Shown: positions 34,404 to 47,484, counted from the first letter of the stretch. The stretch is DNA of 64,000 nt from Hermodice carunculata (GCA_964020975.1 OZ026618.1:39422546-39486545), one strand, 5' to 3'. Numbers and translations are program-made. Notes: generated by a model not told the origin, from the sequence alone.

Positions 34404-34500
34404 ACCAATCAATCAATCAATCAATCAATTAATCAATCGCTTCTTTAATTTCCGCAGGGACGTAGATTAATCCACGTCCCTGATTTGCGCAAGGCCTTGT
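34404..34500 (-). mobile_element. LINE 3'-tail remnant, (GATT)n
   Basis: On the reverse strand, an arm pair GGGACGT...ACGTCCC (34457-34480) and GGAAATTAAAGAAGC lead into an (ATTG)n tail (34408-34438). A stem followed by AATTAAAG and a tetranucleotide tail is the usual look of a short non-LTR retrotransposon 3' end. No coding part remains. Confidence 0.5.
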
Positions 34501-35970
34501 CACTATGTCTTAGAATCAGTTCAGGTCAAACTTACTTAGCCACCCTTCTCCGACATGTCAAGTGACGAAGACACCGCAGTACTCTGGTCATTGTTGAGGC
34601 AGTTGATATTCCACAAAAACGGTCGAATAGGACGTACTCATATTCAAGCATATTTACTGCAGACCTGCAATGGTCCCCTCATATGTACCAGTTGTGTTAC
34701 TCAACCATCCAGAATAATATTTTTTCTTCTGCCAAACAAATGGAATTTTCTGAATATATGTAGCATCTTGTATGTTTCTAAACTTAGTGAATGAGTTTTT
34801 TTAATGGTTTTTGTTCAATTGAGTTGTTACGTATGTCATAGAAGCTCTTTTTACTGTGCTTTATACATGGATCCTCCCTCCTTTCAATCAAGTTCCTTGC
34901 TGTAGCGCAGCCTAGATGGCAGCAAAGGGTCCCACTTGGTATGAATACGTCGTATTGTCCTGCTTGGCAGCGGCGCCAAGATGGCACAAAAATTGAGAAG
35001 ATTCTTCAACAATAGCTATATGAAGAACATGCCGGTATTCAGGACATACTCAAGGGCGCAGCAGGAGGCGGATTGAAGGCTTCGAATGCCCCCCCCCCCC
35101 TGTCCATTTTCAGAAAACGTTCCAATTTGAAACAATAAAAGAAAAAGAAAGACAGAAAGAAAGAAAAATAAAACTAAATCAAAACATAGCTTTACTAAGT
35201 AGCATGACAAGACACCTCTTCATTATTACCGTGGTTGGTGTGATTGAGCCGAACACAGCAATAGGATCTTTGTATGTGTTTATAATAAATTGGTTCAAAA
35301 TTTTGTTGGCCGCTAGGCTTTGTGTTACGGCTTTATAAAATTAGCCTAAGTGCATGACACAGACTTCGAGTTATGTTGGTCAGCAAAATGTTATAATAAA
35401 ATAGCAGCCTTTATAGGCTCCTTCAAGTCTTATGTGCTTTATCTGTGGTTCCCTAGTTGTTTAGCATCTGGGTATAAAGTTAAGGAGGTCTAGCTTTGCA
35501 AAATTGTTTTACATTGCCATCAACCAGAAGATTGTCGGAGTTCAGTGTGAGAATAGTTTTTTTTTCGCCCTGAAGTTTTCACTGATAGATTTAATTTGCT
35601 GGATGCACAGTTGACTGAGGGATATTCAAATCCAAATTTACTGTTAAAGGCACCACAATTTACAATTTGACAAATGGAGGAAATAAATATAACACCGTTT
35701 CATAATGACAATTCGAGCTCTGCAATTTAAATTTTAATTACCACAGAACTGTGAAGACCTGAAATATCTGTGATTCAATTCTGAGTAAGTTTAGGATTCT
35801 ACTTGAGAAAATATCAATTTATAAAAAAGGGTCAAACTAAATTTGAGTGAAAGGGTTACCTTTCTAATGTACACCAAAAAGCATAGTAATATGCTGTCCT
35901 CATCAATGACTCCACTTCTTTAATTAAAAGACAAAGCTGATGTTGGAAAATTTTAAATATCCATTTGGCC
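34501..35970. other. Unassigned sequence
   Basis: No supported gene. Poly-C lies at about 35088-35100. Confidence 0.45.
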
Positions 35971-36032
<62 letters not shown>

Positions 36033-36091
36033 ATAATGATGATGAGTAAGAGGAGGAGGACGACGACGAGGAGGAAGAGGAGGAGGTGATC
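35971..36091. repeat. (GAT)n and GAG/GAC-rich microsatellite
   Basis: About 20 GAT units (35971-36031) followed by a purine-rich GAGGAGGAC stretch. Confidence 0.95.
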
Positions 36092-36359
36092 ATGCATTCA
36101 GGTTTTCTATGTCTGCTGTTTTCATCCATTTTTAGTAGAGGTTTTTCCCCAAATTTTTAATTTCGAAAACAGGACATAAACAATGTACATCAAATTATCA
36201 TATTTAATACAAAATGTATTATTATTCCAATTAGTACCAATTTACACCATATATACTTCTAATATTTCCCTTAGAGACCCCCTTGACATAAAAACTAGAT
36301 ATACAGAATTGAAAAAGTAAGTTCTATACAAATCATAATTCAAAACTTTAAACAGTAAA

Positions 36360-39030
36360 CTTAAATTGATCCCACTTTCTTCGACGGTTGTATATTTTTT
36401 CCTTTACTCACTGCAATATTTTCTTCGATTTGTTGATTGCTTTTTATATAGGCTTCAAAACTATGAACATTAGAAGCAAGTTCTTTGTATTTAAATAAAT
36501 ACATTTTTTTTGCCATGTACAAAAAATCAAGTTAAAAATAGGTGGTGAAGTGTTATTATAAAAAACCTCTTTTTTTCACACAAAAGTATCTTACATTAAC
36601 CATGTCATTGCTGCAACGTCTATAAATTTGATTCCGATTTTTTTTTCACTAAATTCACATTCCCCCAAAATGTGTAAAGGTTTCTGTATGTGTTTTAAAA
36701 AATGCACATTTATCTGAGTCAACTAATTTTCCATTTATACAACCTATCATTTGTATAAAAACTCCTGTGTAAACACTTAAACTGAAATTCTGTTGTTTGG
36801 CTTGATGTTAAATGTTAAAAAATTGAAACCATTCTTCCTCTTGAATATCAATATTTAACTCATATTGCCATGTAATAATTAAGTGTGTTTGGCTTTTAAC
36901 CTGTTTTTTCCAATAGAATAGGATAAACATATTTAGGAACGCTAGCCCAACTACTTATTTTCTTCAAATGACTTTCTCAAATTACATTTTCACTTCATCA
37001 ATTATAGCAGCATTCAGTATTTGTTTCCAACCATTTGGAATGGCTGATAAAATACCATAATGCATTATAAAATCAAGACATAATCCATCTTTTCTATTGA
37101 AATTATCAACTAATAAAAAACTGCCATCATTTCTTAACAGATTATGAATATATTTTACTCCTTTTTGATATTAGTTCCTATAAATTAGAGATGACTTTAT
37201 GTTCTATTTTGAAATGAGAATTCATCCGAATTGTTTGTTTAAATTTTCCTTTTTTTGTACTTGGAACATGGGAATTATATTGGCACTAGCTTGCAATAAC
37301 TTCCTTCCAAAAATCACTTTTAAGGTTCACAAAAACACAAGGTACGTCATTTACATTTAAGATGCAGTGCCACATATATCTATCTTGACATGCTAAATTT
37401 AAAAGTCCTTTTTTCCACAAAGCTGGTGAACCTGAAAAATTTTTAATCCATGCAAATTTTAAGTAAGTAAGTAAGTAAGTAAGTTTATTCGGTACTATAA
37501 GGACTCAGGCCCATGGTTCATAGTGTATCACAGACATTTTCATTTGGAGTGACAAACAAATACATTAATCCATATAAAGCAAATTGTACATGTTCAATCG
37601 TTAACGGATTTCAATATGCGGTCTCTCTTTCTAAATGCCTAAAAAACAAATGTTGCTGTCTGACATATGACTGAAGGATTTTGAGTCATGTGAAATCTAA
37701 ATTTTTCTCCATTAGAATATATGATATAATACGTTGGTAGAAACTGATTTCTCAAGTCTGTGAAACAGGAACATATCATTACAATGCACATTTTAAAGAA
37801 GTAAATTGAGTCTTTATGTGTGGAAACCATAATCCTGTTTTGCTTGTGTATAAATTCTGGTCAAATTCTTAATTTCTTCCAAAATCTCAGAGGAGTTTGT
37901 AACCGTCTTATCTTGTACCCATTGCTAATTGATAACTTTATTATTGTAATTTCTTTTTTTTTTTAGATTCAACAAATATTACGTTTTTTTCTCCCTCTTC
38001 ATATCATATTATTTTGGGACGTAATTTTGATCCATTTCCTATATATTTAAATTCTGTTCTAGAACAACTTTCGCATTATCAAGTTCTGTCTATATGTCCA
38101 AAGAATTTATTGTCTCAGATGTTTTAATTTTTCCCCTAAGCGTTCAATTTTCTTTTTCCTTTCTCGTTTCTTTGTCCCTGAAATTTGCATAGTTTTTGCA
38201 CGGATTTCCATTTTGATCATTTTCCAAACCATAATATCATTTTTATTTTGGTATTTTTCATAAATTTCTCCAATATATTGCTTAATTTTTTACACATAAT
38301 CCAATTCTCACTGGAGAGAGCAATTAAATTTCCAAAATCCAGCTGCACGTTGACTTTCATTAAAATCTAAATTAAACTAACAGCTGAATTGTCAGATATA
38401 AATCCTAGTAAAATATCTGTTCCACTAATGAAACCGGTTAGACCGAATAAAATTAAAAAGAAGTCAAGATTACATTTTATGGGGGTCGGATGTTTCCTTC
38501 TCCACGTTGATCTGAAGATACCTGTTTTTTTCTTCAATCTCCATATACCCGTTTGATTTGACTCCTCCATCCACACTTGAAATTCCTGATTTTTAGTATT
38601 GGTCACCGCATTTCCTCATGGTCTTCTCCAATAATTCTATTATCATTATCTATATTTCCAATCTGTAATATATATATATTTATTTAAATATATTTCAGAT
38701 GAATTTGTATTTCTTTCAAATATATTTGCCAAAGTTATTCTCTTTTCTTGAATGATTATGTCCAAAACAATGTAACGGCCTGACTCATCTTTCATTAGTT
38801 ATTTCTGAATAATATATTTCCTTCTCTAGCATGATTAGTGCTATGAGAAAAAAAATGCTGTATACCCCCATTCTGCATACCATAGTTTTTCGATGTCCTC
38901 AGTCCCTTGTTCCTTTTGCAGTAGCAAATTGAATGTACATTCTTTTGAAGCCACATAAACTTTTTTTTTCTTTTCTGTGGGTCTCTTAGACCTCTTACAC
39001 TGAATGACATATGCCTAATTTTTCCATTGT
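36360..39030 (-). pseudogene. L1/Tx1-like endonuclease and C-terminal domain
   Basis: Recognised blocks on the reverse strand, in order: SVRGLRDPQKRKKKFMWLQK (about 39000), QHFFSHSTN (about 38865), EKRITLANIF (about 38720), then TNTKNQEFQVWMEESNQTGI (about 38603) and STWRRKHPTPIKCNLDFFLI (about 38510). These follow the TWRR.NP.P..CRLDFFL signature of Tx1-type endonucleases, and SGTDILLGFISDNSAVSL (about 38425) replaces the usual GYKSDHS. KVINxQWVQDKTVTNSSEILEE (about 37930) marks entry to the RT. After the inserted LINE come LKFAWIKNFSG (about 37462), HYGILSAIPNGWKQ (about 37050), EFQFKCLHRSFYTNDRLYKW (about 36790) and a final basic tail. RT motifs with the catalytic FADD are absent, so several hundred codons are lost. 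Confidence 0.8.
37461..37845 (-). mobile_element. LINE 3' end nested in Tx1-like LINE, (TTAC)n tail
   Basis: Reverse strand: a short C-terminal-like peptide (LRNQFLPTYYIIYSNGE, about 37770-37720), then a 3' end reading CATGGGCCTGAGTCCTTATAG and CCGAATAAA with a (CTTA)n tail (37461-37484). Tx1-like sequence lies on both sides, so this is a nested 5'-truncated insertion. Its upstream junction (about 37830-37850) is not exact. The loss of the host LINE's RT core coincides with it. Confidence 0.65.
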
Positions 39031-39060
39031 TTTTTTTTTCAGAGATAGGTGTGATTAATG

Positions 39061-40322
39061 CTAGTCCTGCTGTGAAAGTTATTGCATATATGAAACATAT
39101 AGAAATGAACAAAGACAATACATAACATTTTACTATGAGACATAGATGTGGCCTCTGCCATAAACAAGTTCTTTAGATGGTTGCAAACTAAGAGAAAAGT
39201 GTAAATTCCGCCAGACCAGGACAAAAAAAAAAAACATAACAAACAGGGCAAAAACAATCAAAATCAAACATGAAGTCATATACATATGTATTACATATGT
39301 TATGCCAGCAAAAATAGTATAAACAAATGCAGGCAGGGAGCCACTAACAGAAGACCTTGCCATCCTTATTCCTGACACAAAATAGAGAGGCCTCACTAAC
39401 AAAAAGGTACATACATGTATATCTAGCATTTCCATTTGCATTCCGAACCGCTGAGGTAGGTATAAGTTACCAAGGGGACTTGCCTTCCCTGAAACCTTGA
39501 CACCAAAGAGCGACCATTCCACACAAAGCGTATAGCAAGTGTGAAGTATAATAAAGCTTGAGGCACATTACTAACGAATGCATTGTCTCACTGTAATAGA
39601 GAATGGCAATACAAACATAGGTTTGCCCTATTAATATCACCGGTAAGTCTGAACAGGTGAAAAACTGAATCCAGACATAAACTAACTAAGAGATAGAACT
39701 ATACTGAAGTCCTATCCAAGAGATAGGACTATATAACGTTTTTGAACCTTATCATCGTATATCTGATATAATTTTAAAAATCATCATCTTCCTTGTGCAT
39801 CCAATATATCCAGAGAAAAATATATGTCTTGTGTACAATACTGGCAAACAGTTTAAGATGTGGAAACAGAACATGTATCCCTTACACTAGTCTGGGGGTA
39901 CATCACCAGGTATCGGGTCACACATCTGCTTTTTTAGTTGCCAATAAAAAGTACACATGAATCCGTTTTGATCGGCAGCATATACATGATAAAGTATATG
40001 GTCTGATGATATAAAATGTCAGGCGAAAAATAAATAAATATATTATCCATATTCATTGTCTTTCGTGTAACTAGTACCAAGAGAAAAATGTAAGCACATG
40101 CATACTTAATGCGAACATGATTATCACAGCAGTGCCTGCTGTTCTGGAATAAGAATATCCTTGCGCGAACTTATTTAGCTAAAACACAAGAAAATGGAAC
40201 TACTATGGTTATGCAATTACTGCACCTGCGTTCACTACCTCTATACAGAGAGCACATTGATCAAGTAACCACCCTAATATAGGTCAAAGAGAATAAATCA
40301 TGAGGCAAATCGATCCTTGGCC
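39061..40322. other. Unassigned sequence, possibly LINE inter-ORF
   Basis: The first few hundred bases (39061-39520), read in reverse, look like the untranslated lead-in of an L1/Tx1-like ORF2, with a 129-codon hydrophobic frame at 39133-39522 that I do not accept as a gene. Nothing else is recognised. Confidence 0.4.
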
Positions 40323-40428
40323 AAGAAGAAGAAGAAGAAGAAGAAGAAGAAGAAGAAGAAGAAGAAGAAGAAGAAGAAGAAGAAGAAGAAGAAGAAGAAG
40401 AAGAAGAAGAAGAAGAAGAAAAAAAAAG
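40323..40428. repeat. (AAG)n microsatellite, about 32 units
   Basis: A nearly pure GAA/AAG tract (40323-40420) ending in poly-A. Lys, Arg, Glu or Ser homopolymer frames on either strand are artefacts. Confidence 0.97.
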
Positions 40429-40720
40429 AAATTGCATTCTCAAGCCACTGTCATGCGTACATTAACCCAATATGTTTCTGTTTACAGAAAAAGTGGAAGA
40501 ACAGTATTGTTACATTTTATAAAATAAAACACAAAAGTATATCTTCAAATATATATGCAGATATCTTCAAACGGCCTACATCGCGGTTTATAGATTGTCA
40601 TAAAAAATATGTGATGGTAAACCAAACAAGACTGTACTATACATATTATATGTGTACAAATAGAATAACAACCATGTATTATTCCATATGTACAATAATT
40701 AACAAGCATTTACGTGAACA

Positions 40721-40848
40721 TGACAACCTGTACAAGTTGTACCAAACATAAAGATGAGATCTGAATATGTATTCAAGATAAGTGTGACAACCTGTACAAG
40801 TTGTACCAAACATAATGATGAGATCTGAATATGTATTCAAGATAAGTG
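40721..40848. repeat. 64-bp tandem duplication
   Basis: Two adjacent copies (40721-40784 and 40785-40848) differ at about one base (AAAGATG versus AATGATG). Each begins with the near-palindrome ACAACCTGTACAAGTTGT. A GGAA microsatellite follows (about 40855-40872). The high identity marks a recent event. Confidence 0.9.
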
Positions 40849-41512
40849 TGCATGAAGGAAGGAAGGAAGGAGAGGGGCAGGATGCATCCTAGGCAAGAGG
40901 CACGAGAGGAGTACTCAACCAGCTGAACTTCACCCTAAACAACCTCTCCACAACAGCACGTAGCAACGGCCTCTCCAAATCCCACTGCCACCAGGACGGG
41001 GTGACTGCTGCAGAGAGGCCTGGGCCTTTCCTACTTCCCCAAAGCAAGAGTGCCTCCATCCCCGATATAAACCTCTCCCTCCCCCCCCCCCCACAATACA
41101 AACATCCTGATACCAAGCTTGGTATCATATCTCGTATGTATGTGAAAACTGACACATAAATAAGCTCAAAAGTTTCAAGTAGTTGTACAGAAATACATAT
41201 ATTTGGTCTCAGACTTGTATAGTATGCTCATGTGCATGAGAATTATTGGTAAAATATGAAAACGCACAAGATACAACATGGTAGATAAGTGTCAGTCAAC
41301 TGAATCAGTTTATCCCCACAATTATTAAAATCCTGAAAATATCTGACCCAATGCTGAATTGCTATTAACAAAAAAAATCACCAGATAACTCTTGCAACAG
41401 GGAAGAGTTATTATGGGAAAACACACAACTTAATACCATTCTTATAGTCTGTTTTCCTCTTTTTTTCCTTTGGTCCTTTTTTCTTTTCGTCTATGTTCTG
41501 TTAAGTGTCAGT
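40849..41512. other. Unassigned sequence
   Basis: No gene. Poly-C lies at about 41078-41091. The last ~90 bases may be the ORF1-ORF2 linker of the LINE fossil that follows. Confidence 0.4.
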
Positions 41513-42276
41513 TTAACTGAGATGATTGAGGAGGGAGTCAACGCTTTGTCTGTATCTGACCCTGTACACCTGATAATGTTGGTCCTTGAAGAAAATTTTG
41601 GAGCCCGAGGTACAAGAATCTTTCACTCTTGGATGGTTTTGCACACGATTGTACACCATATACATGTGCTTTCTTATCTGCTACTACTATGCCACTTCCT
41701 TGTTAGTGCTTTTGTGGCCCTCATCACTGACATATTCACATCTCGGTATCGAAATCGCACGATAAATGGCTTTGGATCTGTGTTATGGGCCCCACAATGT
41801 AACCTGTGTGCCACCTCTATATCTCCCTGGGCTCCAGTGATACGTTTAGCTGGCTCTTTATGAGATCAGCCACTTTATCCACAGTTTTCGTCTGGTTCCT
41901 GAAATAGGCCAAAGAAACGGGCACTGCACTTTTTTGAATACTGCTCATACTCCATAGCGTCTATTTTCACCCCATCAAGCTCTTTCTGTAGTTGTTTGTT
42001 TTCATCTTCAAGTGCGTTTACTCTCACTTTCACAGGTTCAGTACTGTCCTATGCATGAGACCTTTCTTTGGATCTTCAAACATCTTATTCATTTTTTCTC
42101 CAAAGCTTCCATTTTGATAGCAAGATCTTCTAAGTCACTAGATTCTCTTTCAAAAATGCTTAGTAACTGTTTGACTCTTTAAAACTCTACCTGTGGTGAG
42201 GAGTTGCTGCTGGTACTGCTGCCTCAGCTATGTCTCCCGTCACATTTCTTCCTTTTTTTTTACCTTTTCCAGACAT
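41513..42276 (-). pseudogene. LINE ORF1p-like fossil (coiled coil, RRM, CTD)
   Basis: The reverse strand starts at ATG (42276) with MSGKGKKKGRNVTGDIAEAA. A decayed coiled-coil segment follows, with LEDENKQLQKELDGVKI and YEQYSKK (about 42020-41940). An RRM-like segment includes EPRDIEVAHRL and PKPFIVRFRYRDVNMSVMRA (about 41830-41710). The C-terminal domain has YNRVQNHPRVKDS and YRVRYRQSVDSLLNHLS (about 41660-41516), ending at a TAA at 41513. This order is that of L1-type ORF1 RNA-binding chaperones. Several frame changes and stops break it. It lies upstream, on the same strand, of the Tx1-like ORF2 fossil, so the two could come from one element split by later insertions, but about 2.4 kb lies between them. 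Confidence 0.75.
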
Positions 42277-45200
42277 GAAAAGGTAAAACAAAGTATTTAC
42301 AGTCCACTATGTATCATTCTAAACGTTTGCACTTGACAGTGGGGCCAAGAAGTACAACTCCTTTGCAATATCCAACTGGAACACTTGGCACACATTCCCG
42401 CCCAGGTACACTATGGCTACCACTGCATGTAGCCTAGCTTGACCACATGTATCAGCTGGCGTCTAGCAAAGCATGGAACAGAGCTTGTAGCTAGTGTTTA
42501 TATTTTCCCAATCAAGTCCCTATACTCACAGACAGATGTTGGTGAGTTTATAGATGTTGAAACAGCCAGCAACCATCCCAACACAGTAAAAATCCCACAA
42601 GCTGACGAAGTAGGAATCCACTCTGGATGGTGGTGACCTGGACCTTGTCCCAATTTTTAGTACAGTTCCGTGAGTGTAAGACAATAGTGACTGGTACCAT
42701 GTAAATTGACTTAGTTTCAATGTGTTGTCATTTTCCCTGATGCCCCACACCACAATAATTCTAGCAGAAAATAATTTGATTAGCTCTGTATCTCCAGAAC
42801 AGGAATGTCATTAGTTTGTTGTCAGTTTATGCACAATTAATACAAGTATTTAACATTTATCTACCTAAGCTTCGTTTTACAGTGTGTAAGGTCTTGCTTA
42901 TCGTGCGAGTATCAATTCATAGTATACTGCTTCACAGTATGAATGCGCTGAATGAAAGACATGAACTGCTTAGGCCAAAACTGTTTTTATACCTTCTGAT
43001 AATATGAATACTTCAAACATTATTCTCATGCTATAGTGTAAACAGAAAAATGGTGAAATAGTGGGTGAAAGCTTGCATGTCCAACTTATTAAAAGCGGGT
43101 AGATCTATTTTGACAAAAAGAAATATGAAAAAAATAAATTGTGCTTAATATTATTGTACATAGTTCATGGTTGTATTTTCAAAATGGACTTTCCTCTTCC
43201 ATCTTTAATCTGGCTGTAAAACTGGGAGCAAATTCAGGGACCAGACAGCACAAATTAAAACTACTGCCAAGAGTGGTCTTTTGATTTTCAGCATCTGATG
43301 ATTAGATTAAGGATTACAGGGGCCTAACTAATGCTTCTGAGACTTAAATTACTAAAATGACACAAGTATGGGTTACTAAAAGTACTGCAGTTCAACTGTT
43401 CCAATCTTAGGCTTTAAGCCTATATCTTTCATTTTTCCTAGTTAATAAAGTCATGCTCCCGGACCCCCCTAGCAAGGATTTACAGACTTTGGCTGCTTGC
43501 AGGTCCAACCCCCAATCCAAAATCCTGCCTGAGCCTCTGACATTGCAGGTAGAAAACAGGCAATGGCGTTCTTGTGAAGCGTGAATGACGACATGCCGGC
43601 AAACAGGAAACACTGCTTATAAGACAAGGGAATTACAGGCAGACAAACAAGTGCCAGCAAACTCCTAGGGGCACATCCAAACTGTTTTTCATAGTGCGTG
43701 AAGTAATATAAAAAGGGTTTGATCACGTTTGTTGACGTTGGGCCCTTGGCGGTATTACCCTGGGTCGGCAATCTTAGGCCAAGTAGGCCTAGTCCGTGCC
43801 TGACGTTAGGAGGGCAATACAGATCCGGCGGAATGTAATAATGAGTAGCCCAGCGTAAAATAACGTGATCCAGGCCCATTCCGTCATGGCACTTTCCTTT
43901 TGGATGTCTAAATGGGTCTATTTGTAGATATAAAAGACACGTGCAATTGACTGCTTCATTTTGAAAAAGCGCAGAAGATCACACGGGAATAGTGAAATAA
44001 GTGGCTGCTACTATCGTGCTGATAGGCCTAACAGACGCCTGAGAGTGAGAAACTGGTAGACCAAGCGTGACTTTTCCGATGTTCGGCTATTTTCACCTAC
44101 AGTAAGCGTACAATGCGATTTTGCGTGAAATGAATAATGATATCCTACCCTGTAAAATTTATGAGAAGGCCTATGGTCATGTTTGTTTACAATCGACCAC
44201 ACTGCGTGATCACTACGCATACGAAAGCGGCGCGTAAATAGCCCGACATTGGCCTGGCTGGATTTTAACCGTAGGCAAATTAACATGGCAATAATAGGTG
44301 AGTCATTGTACAATAAGAAAAGTAAGCGATCGTCAGTCCTAGTCACCAGAAATACGCAAGTTGAGATCATGTAGGCCCTAACCCAACCGGAGACACCGGC
44401 AGACAGGTAGACGTAGCCATGCATACCAACAGATAAAATGTTAGGCCAGTATCTTGAAGATACGCCCTGCATTCTTGCAGTGCATTCATGAATACAAATT
44501 TATAAGTGCTATTCAAGTTAAAGTAATGTAAACTTAGCATAGAAGTCATACCATCATACATATAGAAATATATCACAGCATAGCATATTAAAGATTAAGA
44601 ATTCAAGTGTTGCATAAAATATCACAACATAAAATTTAGGTCTGTCGTGGTGATGCACTGGCAAGCAAGGTCAAAAATAGGGTAGGGCTATAGGCAACCA
44701 TATGTAATGAAAATGTCTAAAGGTTTTGTTTACATTTCCACAGCATTACTGCATAGCCATGGTGGTTTCCTTGAAACAGCGTGGCCCTGGTTGAAAGATC
44801 ATATTGAGAAAGCGGCTGTCATGTGCCGTTATTTTGCAGTAAAGTCACCGCCAACACAGCATTTTATTTCAGCTTGTCTGGTGATGGTCCATAGGTGATC
44901 ATTATCATAATACTTCGCTAGGTTCCAGTGTCTGTTCTCCGAGTTATCAGGGCAAAATGTCGCTAAAGTACTTTTAAAACACTAGTAACTATCGTAACCT
45001 TAATCTGTCCGCTCGGTTGTGTCTGAAGAAGTTATAATCGTTAGTTACAAATCGAAATGCGACACATACCTTGAGCAAGTCAGTTGGTAAGCACCATTTT
45101 GAACATGGTGCAAAGCATTGTGGTTCAGGCGCACTGAAATACATTTGATTTCAATATCAAAGTGAATTGCGGCCACATCATATATCATATCATTATTGAT

Positions 45201-47484
45201 GCTCTAAAATATTTGCAAAATATGTACATTTGGTTTCATATATTATAAATCCCCGAAGACCATCCCAATACTATCCTCATTTCCAAACCGCCGCGTGCAG
45301 AATCCACAAGTTTGAAATTGGCAGCCAAGTTCATGGGTTAGTCCCGCTTGCGGCGGTGGGCCCCAGAATTGTAATATTGTATCAGACGGTGAAATCACCC
45401 CCAGGCTATGTATTAAGTAGCACCACTGGGCAGACGTGCCAAGTGCCCCGCTACGTCAAAGTTGGAGCTTAGTGGAGAAGATTGGCCCCTATAGTGGATA
45501 CAGGGCCAAAAGTACCGGCTACATTTCCAAAAATATTCATCTGGGTCTGTCCCATCATTTGCTGCGATGTTGTACACCGATGCTTCTTGGCCGCTAGTTT
45601 TTATTTCCTTCCAACTGGTGCACTGTAATCTGCAAAATCTTGACATTGTTTTTTAAATTTTAATTTCTCCGACGTCTTCACCAATATGAAAGTAACTGTC
45701 TGGAGTCTCTTCAAACGTGGAAGTTACATACCTTAGCTTTTCTTTGATCACATTTGTAGTCTAGATGGCGCAAATATCATTAGCTGATTTTTATCGAAAT
45801 TTTGATGTACTGCGTTTTGATCAGTAAAAGTACATATTAACATGGCAAATATAAAGTTACTGTTATCTTGGTTTTTTATACTTAGTGATACTGCTGTGTA
45901 TTTAATAACTGTAAATTGTTTGTTTATACAAATGAATTAAGCAAAACCTCTTGTCCATACCTTCCCTTTTTGAAATTCTTTTTGTGTTATTCTGTTTATA
46001 TCACTATTATTGGGTACCTTCGTCTATAAAACATATGATGAGGCACCAAAATATGTATCATAAGCTCACATATAGACGAATATATAAATCTGTTGATTTG
46101 TATTTGGTGCCTATGGTGGGAGTTATTGATTGTACATAACATTCGCAGTCTTGCGTTATTTGTTGGAATCAGGGACCCCTACGGAAATCTCTGAAAGATG
46201 AACATTAACCCTGTGTACACATTTCAATCTGGCAGTAAAGGATCCAAATGGCTTACACATGCCACACGGAAACCTGTGGAAGATGTGCATTGACCCTGTG
46301 CTCACATTTTAATCTGGCAATTTAAGTAATGAGGCTTCATATGGTCTACATATTTGTTTAGTAATCACGCATGGTTTTCCTTACAAAACTCCTCAAATAA
46401 AGAGCTGCGGAAGTCACCGCAGACTCCCCCCCCCCCCCCCCCGCGAGTTTTACTTCTATAATCACGGATTTAGATTCAGATTCAGTGCACAAGATCCGGA
46501 GGAAGAATTATGAAAGAACGACCTGTGTGACAAATTTTCAGTGTATGTCATGTGATACTTCGGCTGGACCAAGGTTGCTGACGCTCTGCAAACACTGCGA
46601 ATAGTGATACGAATATTAGCATAAGCTTTAATACCTAGCCCCATTCGGCCAAGTTCTTGGTCACTGGTTTTAGCATTGCCAGATAAGATATACTCTAAAT
46701 GTCTTCTGGTAGCAGCACAAAATGCTAGGCACTTCAAAACTGTATGATGGTTCCTCAATGGAAACCATTTGCACGATATTGCTGTGGGGAAAATTATATA
46801 AATGTGTGTTGCTAGGAACTTCTGTACCACTGCGTATTTGGTTATATATGTCTCTTACAGATGTCCTGCCCTGTCCATGATTTTTGTCGTGGCTTTTGTG
46901 TGCGCGCACGCGCGTGTGATGTGGTCTTTAAGTACTGTTTTGTCCATTGTACGTATTGTCTGTGTTCTTTATCTTTAGTACGTGTACAAGAAGGATTCAC
47001 ATATGCCTATGTCCTGCTTTCCATCTTTTTCTGAATAAAATATGCTGAAAACCAAAATAATTTATAAAACAAACAGAAGCCACATGGGGCAAACTTAGCA
47101 ATAGCGTTATCTTTTTGGCTTGTGCTTATTCTCTTTCATCTGTGAAAAGTGTACGACATTCCAAGCGGTTTTTGTGAAGATAAATGCCACGTTGAATGAC
47201 ATGTCACCTCTACACATTTGTGCGAGGGTATGGTGAAAACAATTATCATGAACGACACAGTTCCATATTCTTATAATTGCGCACTGTTTTATGGATTTTA
47301 AGTTGCTTTATTAGCTTACGTCATGCGATCCAACACGATATTATGTCCAGTACACATACAAATTCACAAAGAGAAGGTACTCTAAATAGGAAGAACAAAC
47401 ATGTATAAAATGAAACCAGACACACAGAAAAAACACTTACACTGTTTAGATTACTGGAATGACTACTAGCTCTATGTGTATGAA
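42277..47484. other. Unassigned sequence
   Basis: About 5.2 kb without a supported gene. Open frames of 122-153 codons on the reverse strand (43469-43879, 44011-44472, 46462-46830) have no recognised domains and no good splice context. The AGGCCTA word recurs at 43.8-44.2 kb, and poly-C lies at about 46426-46442. Confidence 0.4.

Larger units (their letters stand above)
36100..39060 (-). mobile_element. Decayed L1/Tx1-like LINE ORF2
   Basis: The reverse strand gives the full order of an L1/Tx1-type ORF2 except for the reverse-transcriptase core. The endonuclease N-terminus starts near 39025, its C-terminal half lies at 38370-38600, the post-endonuclease linker at 37850-38330, and the C-terminal domain runs from 37460 down to about 36360. 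A different LINE's 3' end (37461-37845) occupies the place where the RT palm should be. The 3' end is set near 36100-36130 by AT-rich decay. Very many substitutions and frame changes mark it as old. No target duplication was found. Confidence 0.82.

Noticed and set aside
39133-39522. 129-codon hydrophobic reverse frame
   Set aside because: It overlaps the lead-in of the Tx1-like ORF2, has no known domain, and lacks codon or splice support.
40261-40751. Lys-, Arg- or Ser-rich frames
   Set aside because: Generated by the AAG microsatellite.
43469-44472. 136- and 153-codon reverse frames
   Set aside because: Length alone is not convincing in a region with few stops; no domain, no splice signals and no repeat match that I could recognise.
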